In this document: positions 14,592 to 22,857 of the stretch, piece by piece
How positions within the stretch are numbered: position 1 is the first letter of the stretch
Layout: every line of letters starts with the position of its first letter
Source of the DNA: Armatimonadota bacterium
GTDB taxonomy: Bacteria; Armatimonadota; Zipacnadia; JAUWAU01
DNA: 42,625 bases
NCBI GenBank assembly: GCA_030601885.1
Contig: JAUWAU010000047.1
Coordinates: forward strand, 1-42,625
Direction: 5' to 3'
Position numbers and translations under genes: made by a program
The notes under the pieces: model-generated
The model's input: the letters and a program-made list of their open reading frames with translations, nothing else
Databases searched by the model: none
Told to the model about the DNA's origin: nothing

Positions 14592-14951
14592 TATCTCTTC
14601 TCCTTCCCTGAGACCGGCCAAGCCGGTCACTGGACCGCGTGGCGTGGGTCGGCGGTGGACGGTGTGGGCCTGCGAGTACGCCGACCCACGCGTGCACGCG
14701 ATTCCATTCAGAGGGTTTCCGCGGCGAATGGGGTACCAAACGAGACGAGGATCAAAAGCCGGAGTGCGCCTCATCACACTCCAGCGTGCATGTGCCATGC
14801 GATGCCATCATGCATGCAGGTACTTCGGCCTTCGTGTCGAAGAACAACGCCCGGCAGACTTGCCATGTAAGGGCGACCCCGCGGGGTCGTTCCTTGTCTG
14901 TTGGACGAGACGGCGCGGAAGAGTACACGCTGTGTTGGTGAGGTGAGGAGA
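14592..14951. other. Divergent intergenic region with three dyads
   Basis: This 360-bp gap separates two divergent genes. GACCGGC/GCCGGTC forms a small hairpin at 14612-14628. A perfect 13-bp inverted repeat pairs 14642-14654 (GCGTGGGTCGGCG) with 14679-14691 across 24 bases. A 16-bp perfect palindrome, CGACCCCGCGGGGTCG, is at 14874-14889, about 60 bases before the next start. No promoter hexamers stand out. The dyads could bind a regulator or structure the two leaders. Confidence 0.6.
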
Positions 14952-17051
14952 ATGTTGCGCAGTCCAGCAGTCCTCGTTGTGTCATCCGCCATCGCCATCT
15001 GTCTCTTACTGGCACCCGCCTGGGGCGCGACACCGGGCAGCGACACGGTAATGGAGTTCGGCGCCTTCCTGCAGGCATTCACTCGAGCTCTGGATCAGCA
15101 CTACGACCCGCAGCTCAACCCGCTGAAGACGCGGCTCGCCGCCCTCGAGCAACAGCGAGACAAAGACAGCGCGAAAGCACCGGAATCGCTCATACGGCAG
15201 ATCGGGGACGTGCGCGAGCGGATCTCGAAGCTGACCCAGGAGCGCCAGAAGGCCGCTGATCAGGCATGGCGGCTCTTCAACTGCACCAAGGCCGTCCATG
15301 ACACGTTGAGCCAGATGGAGCAGAAGCTGAATCAGGCCGACACGTGGCCGAACCAGATCGTGTGGCTCGATGGCATCATGGGCTACCAACTCGCCCAGGC
15401 CAGACAGGTCATCGCGGACGCCAACAAAACGCTCGACTATGGGCAGAAGCTGCTGGCGTTCAAGCGGCTCTGCGACAAATGGAGCCAGCAGGCGCCAACC
15501 CCCCACGTCAAGCGAATGCTCAATGGCATGGAGGGCCTGTTCTGGATATTCGAGCAGTTCGGGGACAAGGTGCCAACCATCGGGGAGTTCATCAAGAAAT
15601 ACGGCGAGGTCGGCAATGCCCTCCTTGGCGCCTCAGAGCGCCTCCACGGACGTCTGGAACGCCGAACGAGCGGAGTGCTCGTCGAGGGCCGTCCGAATGA
15701 CGGTCGCCTGCAAGCCTTCGACCGGCAGTTTCCGCGGCTCGATCGGCTGACGCTCAACATATGGCCCATGCCCGGCGTTCGGGACGCCTACGCGTGGCCC
15801 TTCGGCGGCGTGCTCGTGTGGGACCCTCAGCAGAAGCAGTGGTACAGCACGGGCAAGTACGTCAACCTGCCACCTGACCACCATCCGAGCAGTCGCAACA
15901 TGACCCCGGGCGACCTGCTCCGGCGATACGCGTTTCTGGCCGCGCATGGGAATGTGAACCCAACGCCGAGCGACGTCTTCTACGATCCGAGCAAGATCGT
16001 GGCTCTGGAGATGAAGGCGGTCCCGCCCATCGTCCCCCCAAAGGGCCAGACGAGCATCGCTGTGATGGCAGAGACGATGGGCGGTGATCGGAATCCGCAG
16101 GTCCTCATTAACCTGCGCATCAGACCAAAGGGCACGCTGTGGCAGGGGCTGGGGTTCGGCAGTCGCACGGGCGCGCTGAACCCTCCGCTGGTGGAGCCGA
16201 ATCAAGTGGCGATCTGGGCGGCGCCCGATAGTGAGAACGACCTGTACGTCATTACCGCGCTGCTGGCGCAGGTCGAGGCAGAGGCCGGCATCAGGCAGGC
16301 AGGCACTGCCACGTGCGATGTGGCTACGGGCTTTGCCACCGAGATGCGCGTCTCGGCCGATCCGGATACCGTGGACCCCGGAGGCGACGGGACCGTCATC
16401 GTGCAGATCGTGAACAAGGACGGCGACGCCGTGAAGGCCAAGGGCGAGATACGAGCCTATCGCTCCCACGGTGTGGCGGTGGAGGACTTCAAGTGGAGTG
16501 CTGACGGGAAAGCTACGGCGCCGTATCATGCGCCGACGGCGGCGGGCACCTATCGAGTTGAGGTGGGCTTTGCCGGGTACGTCGATGTCGGGTTCGTCCT
16601 CGGCAAGAACGCCACGCCGTGCACCGGCGCCACTGACGTGGTCGTGAAGAAGAAAGAGGAGCCCCCGGACGAGGGCAAGGTGGTCCCGGATCCCTTCCGC
16701 GAGCTGCCGGAGCCAAAGGAGGAGCCCAAGAGCGATCTCCCGCCGCTCGTGCGGTATAAGAACCCCGTCTGGCTCATCCACGTCATTGAGGTCGGCACCA
16801 TGTATGGGCCGCAGAAGAGGAATGCGTGGGTGGGGGCCGCGAGCAAAGAGTGCCCGGTCAAGGACGGGGTCTACCTGGATCCCGACCCATATGGCGCCGG
16901 GGTGTACATCTGCAAGGTCGATCGGTCCCAGGGGCCCTTCTCGACGAACCACGAGGCCGGCAAGGCAGTGGCCGACCTCGGGCTGTCCGGCATCCGGGTC
17001 GGCAGCGGGCACATTGACGCGCGGCCGTGGCTGCCGAAGGCAACGAAGTAG
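14952..17051 (+). CDS. Large secreted protein, unknown function
   Basis: This 699-residue protein begins with a signal peptide (MLRSPAVLVVSSAIAICLLLAPAWGA). Residues about 30-130 are charged and helical and probably coiled coil (KTRLAALEQQRDKDSAKAPESL..., ISKLTQERQKAADQAW). A central region has WPFGGVLVWDPQQKQWYSTGKYVNL. An Ig-like segment around residues 475-560 (VSADPDTVDPGGDGTVIVQIVNKDGDAVKAKGE) resembles bacterial Ig-like repeats. A KKKEEPPDEGK proline/lysine linker precedes the C-terminal part. I do not recognise a family. GAGGAG precedes the ATG at 14952; an upstream frame from 14901 lacks this support. Confidence 0.75.
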   Translation: MLRSPAVLVVSSAIAICLLLAPAWGATPGSDTVMEFGAFLQAFTRALDQHYDPQLNPLKTRLAALEQQRDKDSAKAPESLIRQIGDVRERISKLTQERQKAADQAWRLFNCTKAVHDTLSQMEQKLNQADTWPNQIVWLDGIMGYQLAQARQVIADANKTLDYGQKLLAFKRLCDKWSQQAPTPHVKRMLNGMEGLFWIFEQFGDKVPTIGEFIKKYGEVGNALLGASERLHGRLERRTSGVLVEGRPNDGRLQAFDRQFPRLDRLTLNIWPMPGVRDAYAWPFGGVLVWDPQQKQWYSTGKYVNLPPDHHPSSRNMTPGDLLRRYAFLAAHGNVNPTPSDVFYDPSKIVALEMKAVPPIVPPKGQTSIAVMAETMGGDRNPQVLINLRIRPKGTLWQGLGFGSRTGALNPPLVEPNQVAIWAAPDSENDLYVITALLAQVEAEAGIRQAGTATCDVATGFATEMRVSADPDTVDPGGDGTVIVQIVNKDGDAVKAKGEIRAYRSHGVAVEDFKWSADGKATAPYHAPTAAGTYRVEVGFAGYVDVGFVLGKNATPCTGATDVVVKKKEEPPDEGKVVPDPFRELPEPKEEPKSDLPPLVRYKNPVWLIHVIEVGTMYGPQKRNAWVGAASKECPVKDGVYLDPDPYGAGVYICKVDRSQGPFSTNHEAGKAVADLGLSGIRVGSGHIDARPWLPKATK

Positions 17052-17060
17052 TGGGCTGCA

Positions 17061-17093
17061 CCCTCGGCCGGGCCTGCAGTGTACGGCTGAGGG
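17061..17093. terminator. Imperfect hairpin between convergent genes
   Basis: CCCTCGGCCG (17061-17070) and CGGCTGAGGG (17084-17093) pair at nine of ten positions, just after the stop of the secreted protein and touching the stop of the opposing sigma factor. It could terminate in either direction, but lacks a T tract. Confidence 0.4.
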
Positions 17094-17094
17094 C

Positions 17095-18768
17095 TCAACA
17101 CACAAGCATGCACCCCCACGAGAAGTCCGCCTTCTCGGGAAGCCTCACCCACTCGCGCTCCCGGATCGCGTTGCCGATCAGGCCCCGCAGATACATGACG
17201 CAGGCCGCCACCGCGTCGGCGAAGTTGCACTGAGCGAAGGAGCAGCGCATGATGCGGCTGCGCAGCTCGTCGGCGTTCTCGCCCATCGTCTCCGCCACTT
17301 GCTTGCCCATGGCCGTCAGGCGCGCCATGTAGTCACCCCACGGCTTCATGGGCACGACCGGCATGGCCACCTCAAAGCTGCCGCCCACACGGTGGATGGC
17401 GCAGAGCCGCTGCAGCTCGTCCAAGAGGGCCGTGGGGTCGTCCCTCTCGATGCCGCATTGCGAGACCCTCGCAGCGGCTTCGTCCGTGCCTGCGGGAGAG
17501 GCGGCCAGCGAGAACAGGAACCGGAACAGCTCCCGAATTGCATCCTGGTACTGGCGACGGCTTCCGCCGGCAATGTTGAACCGGCGCATGAACTCCTGCA
17601 CGTCGCTCCGATCGGTGCCCACGGGATGCCGGTAGTACGAGCGGAACTCGCCGTAATCCGTCTCGTCGTGGGTGCTGCTTATGTGCCCGTTGAAGCCGGA
17701 GGGGAACTTGGGAGCCGTGCTGACGGCCGCGAGGCACTTGCCAAACTCCCCGCGCGCCGGCGCAGTCACGTCCATGGCCGCGTGTATGGCCTGCAGGGGC
17801 AGCGTCTCGGCCTCCGAGAACAGCGCGGCGGCCAGCACCGTCTGGCGCGCGTGTTCGTCCGGCACTGCCTCGGTCATCTCTGCGACCCGCGCGTAAAGAT
17901 CGTCGAGCTGGCCGGTGACCACCGCGACGGCCTCCTCAGCCCAGGGCTTCAGGACTTCCAGGTCCACGTCGGACACAACGGGCATCGTGCAGCGCCAGAG
18001 GCCGTCCTCTTGCACAGTGAGCCGCCGCTCTTCCAGGAACGTGACGATCTCCCGCGCCCGCTGTGGCGTGACCTCCGCCTCGCTGGCGGCCTTGTCCGCT
18101 GCCCCCCGCGGATACAGGGCCAGGTAGAACCTGGCGATGTCAGAGTCGTGCGGGAACAGCGGGCCTTCCGAATGATGCTCGCCGCTGACCATGGAGGTCG
18201 TAATCCGGGTCGGCTCGCTGGCCGCGGTAGCCACCGACATCACGCTCCTTCGCAGGCGCTTGCGCGACCGGCTGAGCGTCGTTTTGACCGCATCGCGCGA
18301 CACGCGCAGGAACTCGGCCACCTCGGCGCACGTCATGCCCTCGAAGTAGAACAGCTCCACCATGAGCCGGTTCCTCGGAGGCAGCGCTGCCATGGCCCGG
18401 CGCACCTCATCCGCTGCCATTCGGACATGCGCCGCTTCCTCAGGCGTGCTCTCCGCTTGCGCGTGCAGCACCTCGCCCACCGCCTCCGCCCGCTCGCGCA
18501 CTGCCCGGCGCCGGTGCGCAGCCACAGTGCGGTCTACGATGGACCGCAGCCAAGAGAGGAACGATGCCGGCTCACGTAACTGAGGGAGCCCGATGACCGC
18601 CCGTATGAGGGCATCCTGGGCGATGTCGCTGGCCGCCTCGAAGTCGCCGACGGCGCGATACGCCCGCGCGTAGACCAGCCGCGCCGCTCGGGAGAAGAGC
18701 AGCTCCCGCGCGGCTCTGTCGCCCGCTTGGGCTGCCTGGGCAAGTTGGGAGAGACTCTGGTCGGCCAT
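17095..18768 (-). CDS. ECF-type sigma factor with about 370-residue C-terminal extension
   Basis: The first 185 residues are a sigma70-family factor of the ECF type. Region 2 runs over LFSRAARLVYARAYRAVGDFEAASDIAQDALIRAVIGL, and region 4 over LPPRNRLMVELFYFEGMTCAEVAEFLRVSRDAVKTTLSRSRKRLRR. A normal ECF factor would end here. This protein continues for about 370 residues with mostly helical sequence that I cannot assign, ending in a cysteine-containing segment (RCSFAQCNFADAVAACVMYLRGL, then WGCMLVC). The extension may sense a signal or bind an anti-sigma-like partner. I chose the ATG at 18768; a GTG at 18798 would add ten residues, and neither has a strong ribosome-binding site. The NACHT-HEAT gene lies upstream on the same strand. 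Confidence 0.85.
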   Translation of the reverse strand: MADQSLSQLAQAAQAGDRAARELLFSRAARLVYARAYRAVGDFEAASDIAQDALIRAVIGLPQLREPASFLSWLRSIVDRTVAAHRRRAVRERAEAVGEVLHAQAESTPEEAAHVRMAADEVRRAMAALPPRNRLMVELFYFEGMTCAEVAEFLRVSRDAVKTTLSRSRKRLRRSVMSVATAASEPTRITTSMVSGEHHSEGPLFPHDSDIARFYLALYPRGAADKAASEAEVTPQRAREIVTFLEERRLTVQEDGLWRCTMPVVSDVDLEVLKPWAEEAVAVVTGQLDDLYARVAEMTEAVPDEHARQTVLAAALFSEAETLPLQAIHAAMDVTAPARGEFGKCLAAVSTAPKFPSGFNGHISSTHDETDYGEFRSYYRHPVGTDRSDVQEFMRRFNIAGGSRRQYQDAIRELFRFLFSLAASPAGTDEAAARVSQCGIERDDPTALLDELQRLCAIHRVGGSFEVAMPVVPMKPWGDYMARLTAMGKQVAETMGENADELRSRIMRCSFAQCNFADAVAACVMYLRGLIGNAIREREWVRLPEKADFSWGCMLVC

Positions 18769-18801
18769 CGCGGGCCTGTCGGTGCCTACGCCTTGCACGT
18801 G

Positions 18802-18824
18802 CGCCCCACATAAGGAGTGGGGCG
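18802..18824. terminator. Stem-loop between the NACHT-HEAT gene and the sigma factor gene
   Basis: CGCCCCAC (18802-18809) and GTGGGGCG (18817-18824) form a perfect 8-bp stem with a seven-base loop. On the minus strand it follows the end of the NACHT-HEAT region and precedes the sigma gene. It could be a weak terminator or a leader structure; there is no T tract. Confidence 0.45.
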
Positions 18825-18901
18825 ATCACGCCGGCCGGTGACATCTTCTTTCGGGAGGGTTTTTTGGGCTGCGGGCGTGGCGCGACGGCTCTGACCCCCG
18901 A

Positions 18902-19207
18902 TCACCGGCGCATCAGGCTTCTCACATAGTCCTTCAGACTCTCTCCGCGCCTTTCGGCCTCCGCTTCCGCTCGGTCCACGTGTTGGCGAAGCGCCAACGT
19001 GGCGGCCCCGCGCACATACTCCTCGGCGTCGCGGCTCAGCTCCAGGAGGCGCTGTTGGACGGCGGGCTCGGAGGCGGCGGCCGCGAGGGCCCGGCTGGCG
19101 GCCCAGCGCACATACGAATCGTCGTCGCAGCTCAGCTCCAGCAGACCCTGTTGGACCGTGGGCTCGGAGGCGGCGGGCGCAAGGGCCTCAGGGGCGGCCT
19201 GGCACAC
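18902..19207 (-). pseudogene. Separated C-terminal HEAT segment of the NACHT-HEAT protein
   Basis: This frame continues directly, without shift, from the TAG codon at 19208-19210 that ends the 853-residue NACHT protein. It encodes two more HEAT units (ALAPAASEPTVQQGLLELSCDDDSYVRWAASRALA, and one like it). A charged end follows, RAEAEAERRGESLKDYVRSLMRR. The stop occupies a position where sibling repeats have tyrosine or tryptophan (RDAERYVRRAA against RDLHP-stop-VCQAA). A single base change from TAC or TAT would produce it. I read the two pieces as one gene of about 955 codons broken by a nonsense mutation, unless readthrough occurs. Confidence 0.8.
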
Positions 19208-19945
19208 CTACGGATGGAGGTCGCGGCTCAGCTCCAGGAGGCGCTGTTGGACGTCGGGCTCGGAGGCAGCGGCCGCAAGGGCCTCAGTGGCGGCCCGGCG
19301 CACGTTCCACTCGGCGTCGCGGCTCAGCTCCAGGAGACGCTGTTGGACGTCGGGCTCGGAGGCGGCGCCCGCAAGGGCCCGGGTGGCGGCCCCGCGCACC
19401 TCTCCCTCGGCGTCGCGGCTCAGCTCCAGGAGGCGCTGTTGGACGTCGGGCTCGGAGGCGGCGCCCGCCACGGCCTCAGTGGCGGCCCGGCGCACATACC
19501 TCTCGGCGTCGCGGCTCAGCTCCAGGAGGCGCTGTTGGACGTCGGGCTCGGAGGCGGCGCCCGCCAAGGCCTCAGTGGCGGCCCAGCGCACATACCACTC
19601 GTCGTCGCGGCTCAGCTCCAGGAGGCGCTGTTGGACGTCGGGCTCGGAGGCGGCGGCCGCAAGGGCCCCGGTGGCGGCCCCGCGCACAGACGCATCGGCG
19701 TCGCGGATCAGCTCCAGGAGATGCTGTTGGACGGTGGTCTCGGAGGCGGCGGCCGCAAGGGCCCGGGTGGCGGCCAGGCGCACGGACCACCTGCCGTCGC
19801 GGCTCAGCTCCAGGAGACGCTGTTGGACGTCGGGCTCGGAGGCGGCGGCCGCAAGGGCCTCAGCGGCGGCCCAGAGCAGAGGCCACTCGTCGCGGATCAG
19901 CTCCAGCAGTCGCTGTTGCACTGCGGGCGCCGATGCGGCTGCCGC
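19010..19945 (-). repeat. 96-bp tandem repeats coding for 32-residue HEAT units
   Basis: The anchor sequence (G/C)CTGTTGGAC recurs at 19051, 19147, 19243, 19339, 19435, 19531, 19627, 19723 and 19819, every 96 bases. A tenth, diverged copy is at 19912, one codon short. Units are highly similar in DNA, with stretches such as TCAGCTCCAGGAGGCGCTGT repeated exactly. This indicates recent expansion or gene conversion. Such arrays change copy number easily. Confidence 0.88.
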
Positions 19946-21769
19946 AAGGGCCTCGGCCGCGGCCCGGCGCACAACGGGTTCGGCGTCGCGGCTCAGCTCC
20001 AGGAGGGGCTCGGCGATGGAAGGACATCGACCGGCGGCAAGCAGCGCCTCCGCAAGGGCTGCCCCAACCGCTCCCCTCCCGCGCGCACGCCCGGCCCGGC
20101 GCGTCAGTGACTCGGCGAGCCGCGGGTCGAGCCGCTCCGATTCACCGGCGCAGCGCAGGGCCAGGCTCAAGTCCTGGCACAGCTGTGCCTCCAGCCAGCT
20201 CCGGCAGCGAAGGACGCGCTCGATGAAGTACTCCCGGCCGTCCCGCCAGTGGCCTCCGTCGGCCGGCGGCGCCGCTGCTCCTGCGGCGACCTCGACTGCC
20301 TCCCCGGCGAGCGCTCCGGCCCTGCCGAGCACGCGAAGCAGCCGGCTGAGAGCGAGGACAGGCGCCCGGACGGCCCGACGCTGCCAGAGCCAGTAGAGCT
20401 TGTCCTCCCATGTCCAGGCGAAGGCCAGGGGCGCGTTCGGCAGGAGGCCGGCCGCCATGGGGATGACCTCGCGAAGGCCCGGCCAGTGCAGCCGCCCTTC
20501 GACCGCGTGGTAGGGATCGGGCGTGTCGGCCAGGCCGCATGCGGCGAAGTAGTCGAGGACGACCTCGTAGGCGAACTCCCGCCGGCCGTGGGCCTCGCGC
20601 AGGATCTGGAGGCGCGTCAGATACGCCAGCGCATCGGCTGCCCTGACGCCTGGGACGTGGTTGGCCAAGGCCTCCTCGAGGTCGGACCGCTGCAGCTCGT
20701 CGCGCTTGCGAAGGCGCAGATCCAGAGCCAGTGGTCCGAGCGCCGCCCGCATCTGGGCCGAGTTGAGGGGACTCGCCTGCGCCGCCGCCCGTCTGTCCGG
20801 CCTCTCCTGCTCCCAGCGCTCGAGGGCATCAAAGAAGGCCTGGAAGGCCCGGGCGCGGGTTCGGGGCATGTCCTCGGTGGCGGGGTCGGCGGCCAGGCGG
20901 GACATCATGGCCAGGAAGAGCGGAATCCGGCACAAGGCAGCCCCGGGGCCGGTGGCGAAGTCGCGCAGGCGGGTGCGAGCCGGCTCATCCGGGCAGAGCA
21001 GCTCAGAAAGCCGCCGGACGTCGCCGGGCTTCAGCTCCCGCAGGAAGTACAGGGGCACCCGGTCCCAGCCGTCCGTGACGGGGCGGGCGATGGGGCGAGA
21101 GCTGAGCACGAGGTCGGCGGGAGCCTGCTCCGAGGCGGGCGCGAGGGCCTTGAGGACGTCCTGCGCGTCGCCGCGATACTCGTCGAGCCCGTCGGCAAGC
21201 ACCCGGCCGCGCCCCGCCTGCAGCAGCTCGCGGATCTCCTGCCAGGCCGAGTCGGTGGCGGCTGGCCGAACGGCCTCGGGGAGGGCAGCGCGCAGGCTGT
21301 CCGTGAGGCGATCGCGCGACTTCCAGCGATGCAGCTCGACAAGGACGGGGATGGCGCTTTCGCGCTGCGTCGGCGCCTGGGGAGACGCGAGCCACTCCCG
21401 GGCCGCGCGCGCCGCGAGGTGGTTCAGCGTAGTGGTCTTTCCTATCCCCGGCTCGCCCATCAGGAGCAAGCGGCGGTTGGCATCCACGACGGACAAGATG
21501 CCTTGAGGGGAAGGGGGGCGGCGGGCTCGATCGTCAGGCTGGGTCCGGGGCCCGGAAGCAGCGTCCGGGCCGCCGGCGTCGTCGCGGGGGGCCCAGGAGA
21601 GGTGCTCCGGCTCGGACCAGTATGCGGGCTCGGGTTGCGCCTCCGGCTCCACGTATATGTAATCGAGGCTGAACTGCTTGCCCGGCGGATACTGGCCCCA
21701 GCCCAGCATGGTGACCTGGGAGCAGTACTTCTCGACCGCCTCCAGATAGCCTCGCAGCTCAGGAGACAT
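19208..21769 (-). CDS. NACHT-domain STAND NTPase with HEAT repeats, truncated by an amber stop
   Basis: This 853-residue protein has a short N-terminal segment (YLEAVEKYCSQVTMLGWGQYP) and a proline-rich linker. A NACHT NTPase follows: Walker A GEPGIGKTT at 105-113, Walker B RVLADGLDEY at about 189-198, and sensor LVLSSRP. After a helical middle region, HEAT repeats of 32 residues run to the C-terminus. Bacterial NACHT proteins include anti-phage NLR-like factors that sense a phage product through their C-terminal repeats, so defence is a reasonable inference. GAAGGA precedes the ATG. The stop is TAG inside a HEAT unit, with two further units in frame behind it, so the gene looks recently broken. 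It lies between dppA-like and sigma factor genes on the same strand. Confidence 0.85.
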   Translation of the reverse strand: MSPELRGYLEAVEKYCSQVTMLGWGQYPPGKQFSLDYIYVEPEAQPEPAYWSEPEHLSWAPRDDAGGPDAASGPRTQPDDRARRPPSPQGILSVVDANRRLLLMGEPGIGKTTTLNHLAARAAREWLASPQAPTQRESAIPVLVELHRWKSRDRLTDSLRAALPEAVRPAATDSAWQEIRELLQAGRGRVLADGLDEYRGDAQDVLKALAPASEQAPADLVLSSRPIARPVTDGWDRVPLYFLRELKPGDVRRLSELLCPDEPARTRLRDFATGPGAALCRIPLFLAMMSRLAADPATEDMPRTRARAFQAFFDALERWEQERPDRRAAAQASPLNSAQMRAALGPLALDLRLRKRDELQRSDLEEALANHVPGVRAADALAYLTRLQILREAHGRREFAYEVVLDYFAACGLADTPDPYHAVEGRLHWPGLREVIPMAAGLLPNAPLAFAWTWEDKLYWLWQRRAVRAPVLALSRLLRVLGRAGALAGEAVEVAAGAAAPPADGGHWRDGREYFIERVLRCRSWLEAQLCQDLSLALRCAGESERLDPRLAESLTRRAGRARGRGAVGAALAEALLAAGRCPSIAEPLLELSRDAEPVVRRAAAEALAAAASAPAVQQRLLELIRDEWPLLWAAAEALAAAASEPDVQQRLLELSRDGRWSVRLAATRALAAAASETTVQQHLLELIRDADASVRGAATGALAAAASEPDVQQRLLELSRDDEWYVRWAATEALAGAASEPDVQQRLLELSRDAERYVRRAATEAVAGAASEPDVQQRLLELSRDAEGEVRGAATRALAGAASEPDVQQRLLELSRDAEWNVRRAATEALAAAASEPDVQQRLLELSRDLHP

Positions 21770-21869
21770 AGCATTGATGTCCTTCGCCGGGGCCTACGTC
21801 TGTGCCTTCACGCCCGGTGCTTTCCTGTGTGGCCACGTGCGAGTTCGGCGGCTTCGCACTACCTCTCCG

Positions 21870-22700
21870 CTACGGCACCAGGAACGACTGCGTCTCCTGC
21901 CACTCGCGTCGGCGCTCGGAGTGCCGCGTGCGCTCCGGGTCAAGATCGGTGTTGCCGATGGTCTTTCCCGAGCGCGTGGAGCGCTCGTGGATCAGCTCGG
22001 CGAGGCTGTCGCTCGTTTGCGCCGCGTCTCCCTCACCCATAACATACGGTGCATCCATCTTGAGCGGCTCAATCTCCGGGATGCGCTTGAGCGCGCGCTC
22101 GGTGCCCTCCCGAATCAGCTCCCTCGCCTTGGCGGGCGTGCGCGTCTTGGCCGCGTACGGCCCGAAGGCGACTTTGATGACGGCGTACTCCACCTTCGGC
22201 ACCGCCTGCTGCACCTCTTCGACCGTTGCCTGGTCGCCGCTCACGAACACCATCGGCATGCCGTAGAAGCCGCACATGGCGGCGAACATGCCGACCTCGC
22301 CGTAACGCTTGCCGTTCAGAACGGTCACGGTGTGCGGCAGCGTCGCATGCTCGGTGCCCTGCATGGCGTGTCCGCCCACGTACAGCCCGGCATCGAAGCT
22401 GTCGTCCAGCGTCGGGTAGAAAGACGGCAGGCCCTTGTTGCCGATGATGACCCACGGCTCCGGGCGCAGCTCCTCGAGGATGAAGTTGTTGCAGTTGTTC
22501 GACGGCCCGTGAGAGTCCCACACAACGATCTCGGTGGCCCCGGCCTTCAGGACGCCCTCGACGGCGGCGTTCACCTCGCCGGTGAGAATGCGGCGCATCC
22601 GGATCCGTTTGTCGAGGGCACGCGGCGAGTCGGTGTAGTAGTTGTCCCACTCGATCATCCCGGCGATGCCCTCGAAGTCAACCATGACATAGACTTTCAC
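21870..22700 (-). CDS. M55-family D-aminopeptidase (DppA-like)
   Basis: The 276-residue product matches the M55 zinc D-aminopeptidase family, which forms a decameric ring and cleaves D-alanyl peptides, probably from cell-wall turnover. The start MKVYVMVDFEGIAG contains the zinc ligands D8 and E10. WDSHGPSNN, GLYVGGHAMQGTEHATLPHT and VSGDQATVEE follow in family order. The start is a GTG at 22700 with AGGAGG upstream; the frame stays open further upstream but lacks family sequence there. The length is typical. The end is rich in arginine and glutamate. Confidence 0.9.
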   Translation of the reverse strand: MKVYVMVDFEGIAGMIEWDNYYTDSPRALDKRIRMRRILTGEVNAAVEGVLKAGATEIVVWDSHGPSNNCNNFILEELRPEPWVIIGNKGLPSFYPTLDDSFDAGLYVGGHAMQGTEHATLPHTVTVLNGKRYGEVGMFAAMCGFYGMPMVFVSGDQATVEEVQQAVPKVEYAVIKVAFGPYAAKTRTPAKARELIREGTERALKRIPEIEPLKMDAPYVMGEGDAAQTSDSLAELIHERSTRSGKTIGNTDLDPERTRHSERRREWQETQSFLVP

Positions 22701-22857
22701 TGTCCAGCCGCCTCCTGGAGATTCTGGGACAGACAACTTGGCGTCAGTCCCGAATCTCAAAGGGTATCGATGCTGCACCAGGAAGGTGCGGCGCGGCGAG
22801 GGCTTTTCCCTCTGGCGGTGATCGATCGGCAAACCGCGGTGAAGGGAGCTTTGCTTC

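Noticed and set aside
15633..17105. 490-residue minus-strand frame
   Set aside because: Antisense shadow of the secreted protein at 14952, which has a signal peptide and ribosome-binding site.
19010..19945. Regular 96-bp repeats as a possible CRISPR array
   Set aside because: Units are continuous coding HEAT repeats with no unique spacers, and no cas genes are present.
18980..20396. Two long plus-strand frames with glycine- or arginine-rich repeats
   Set aside because: They mirror the 96-bp HEAT repeats of the minus-strand NACHT protein and lack a start signal or known fold.
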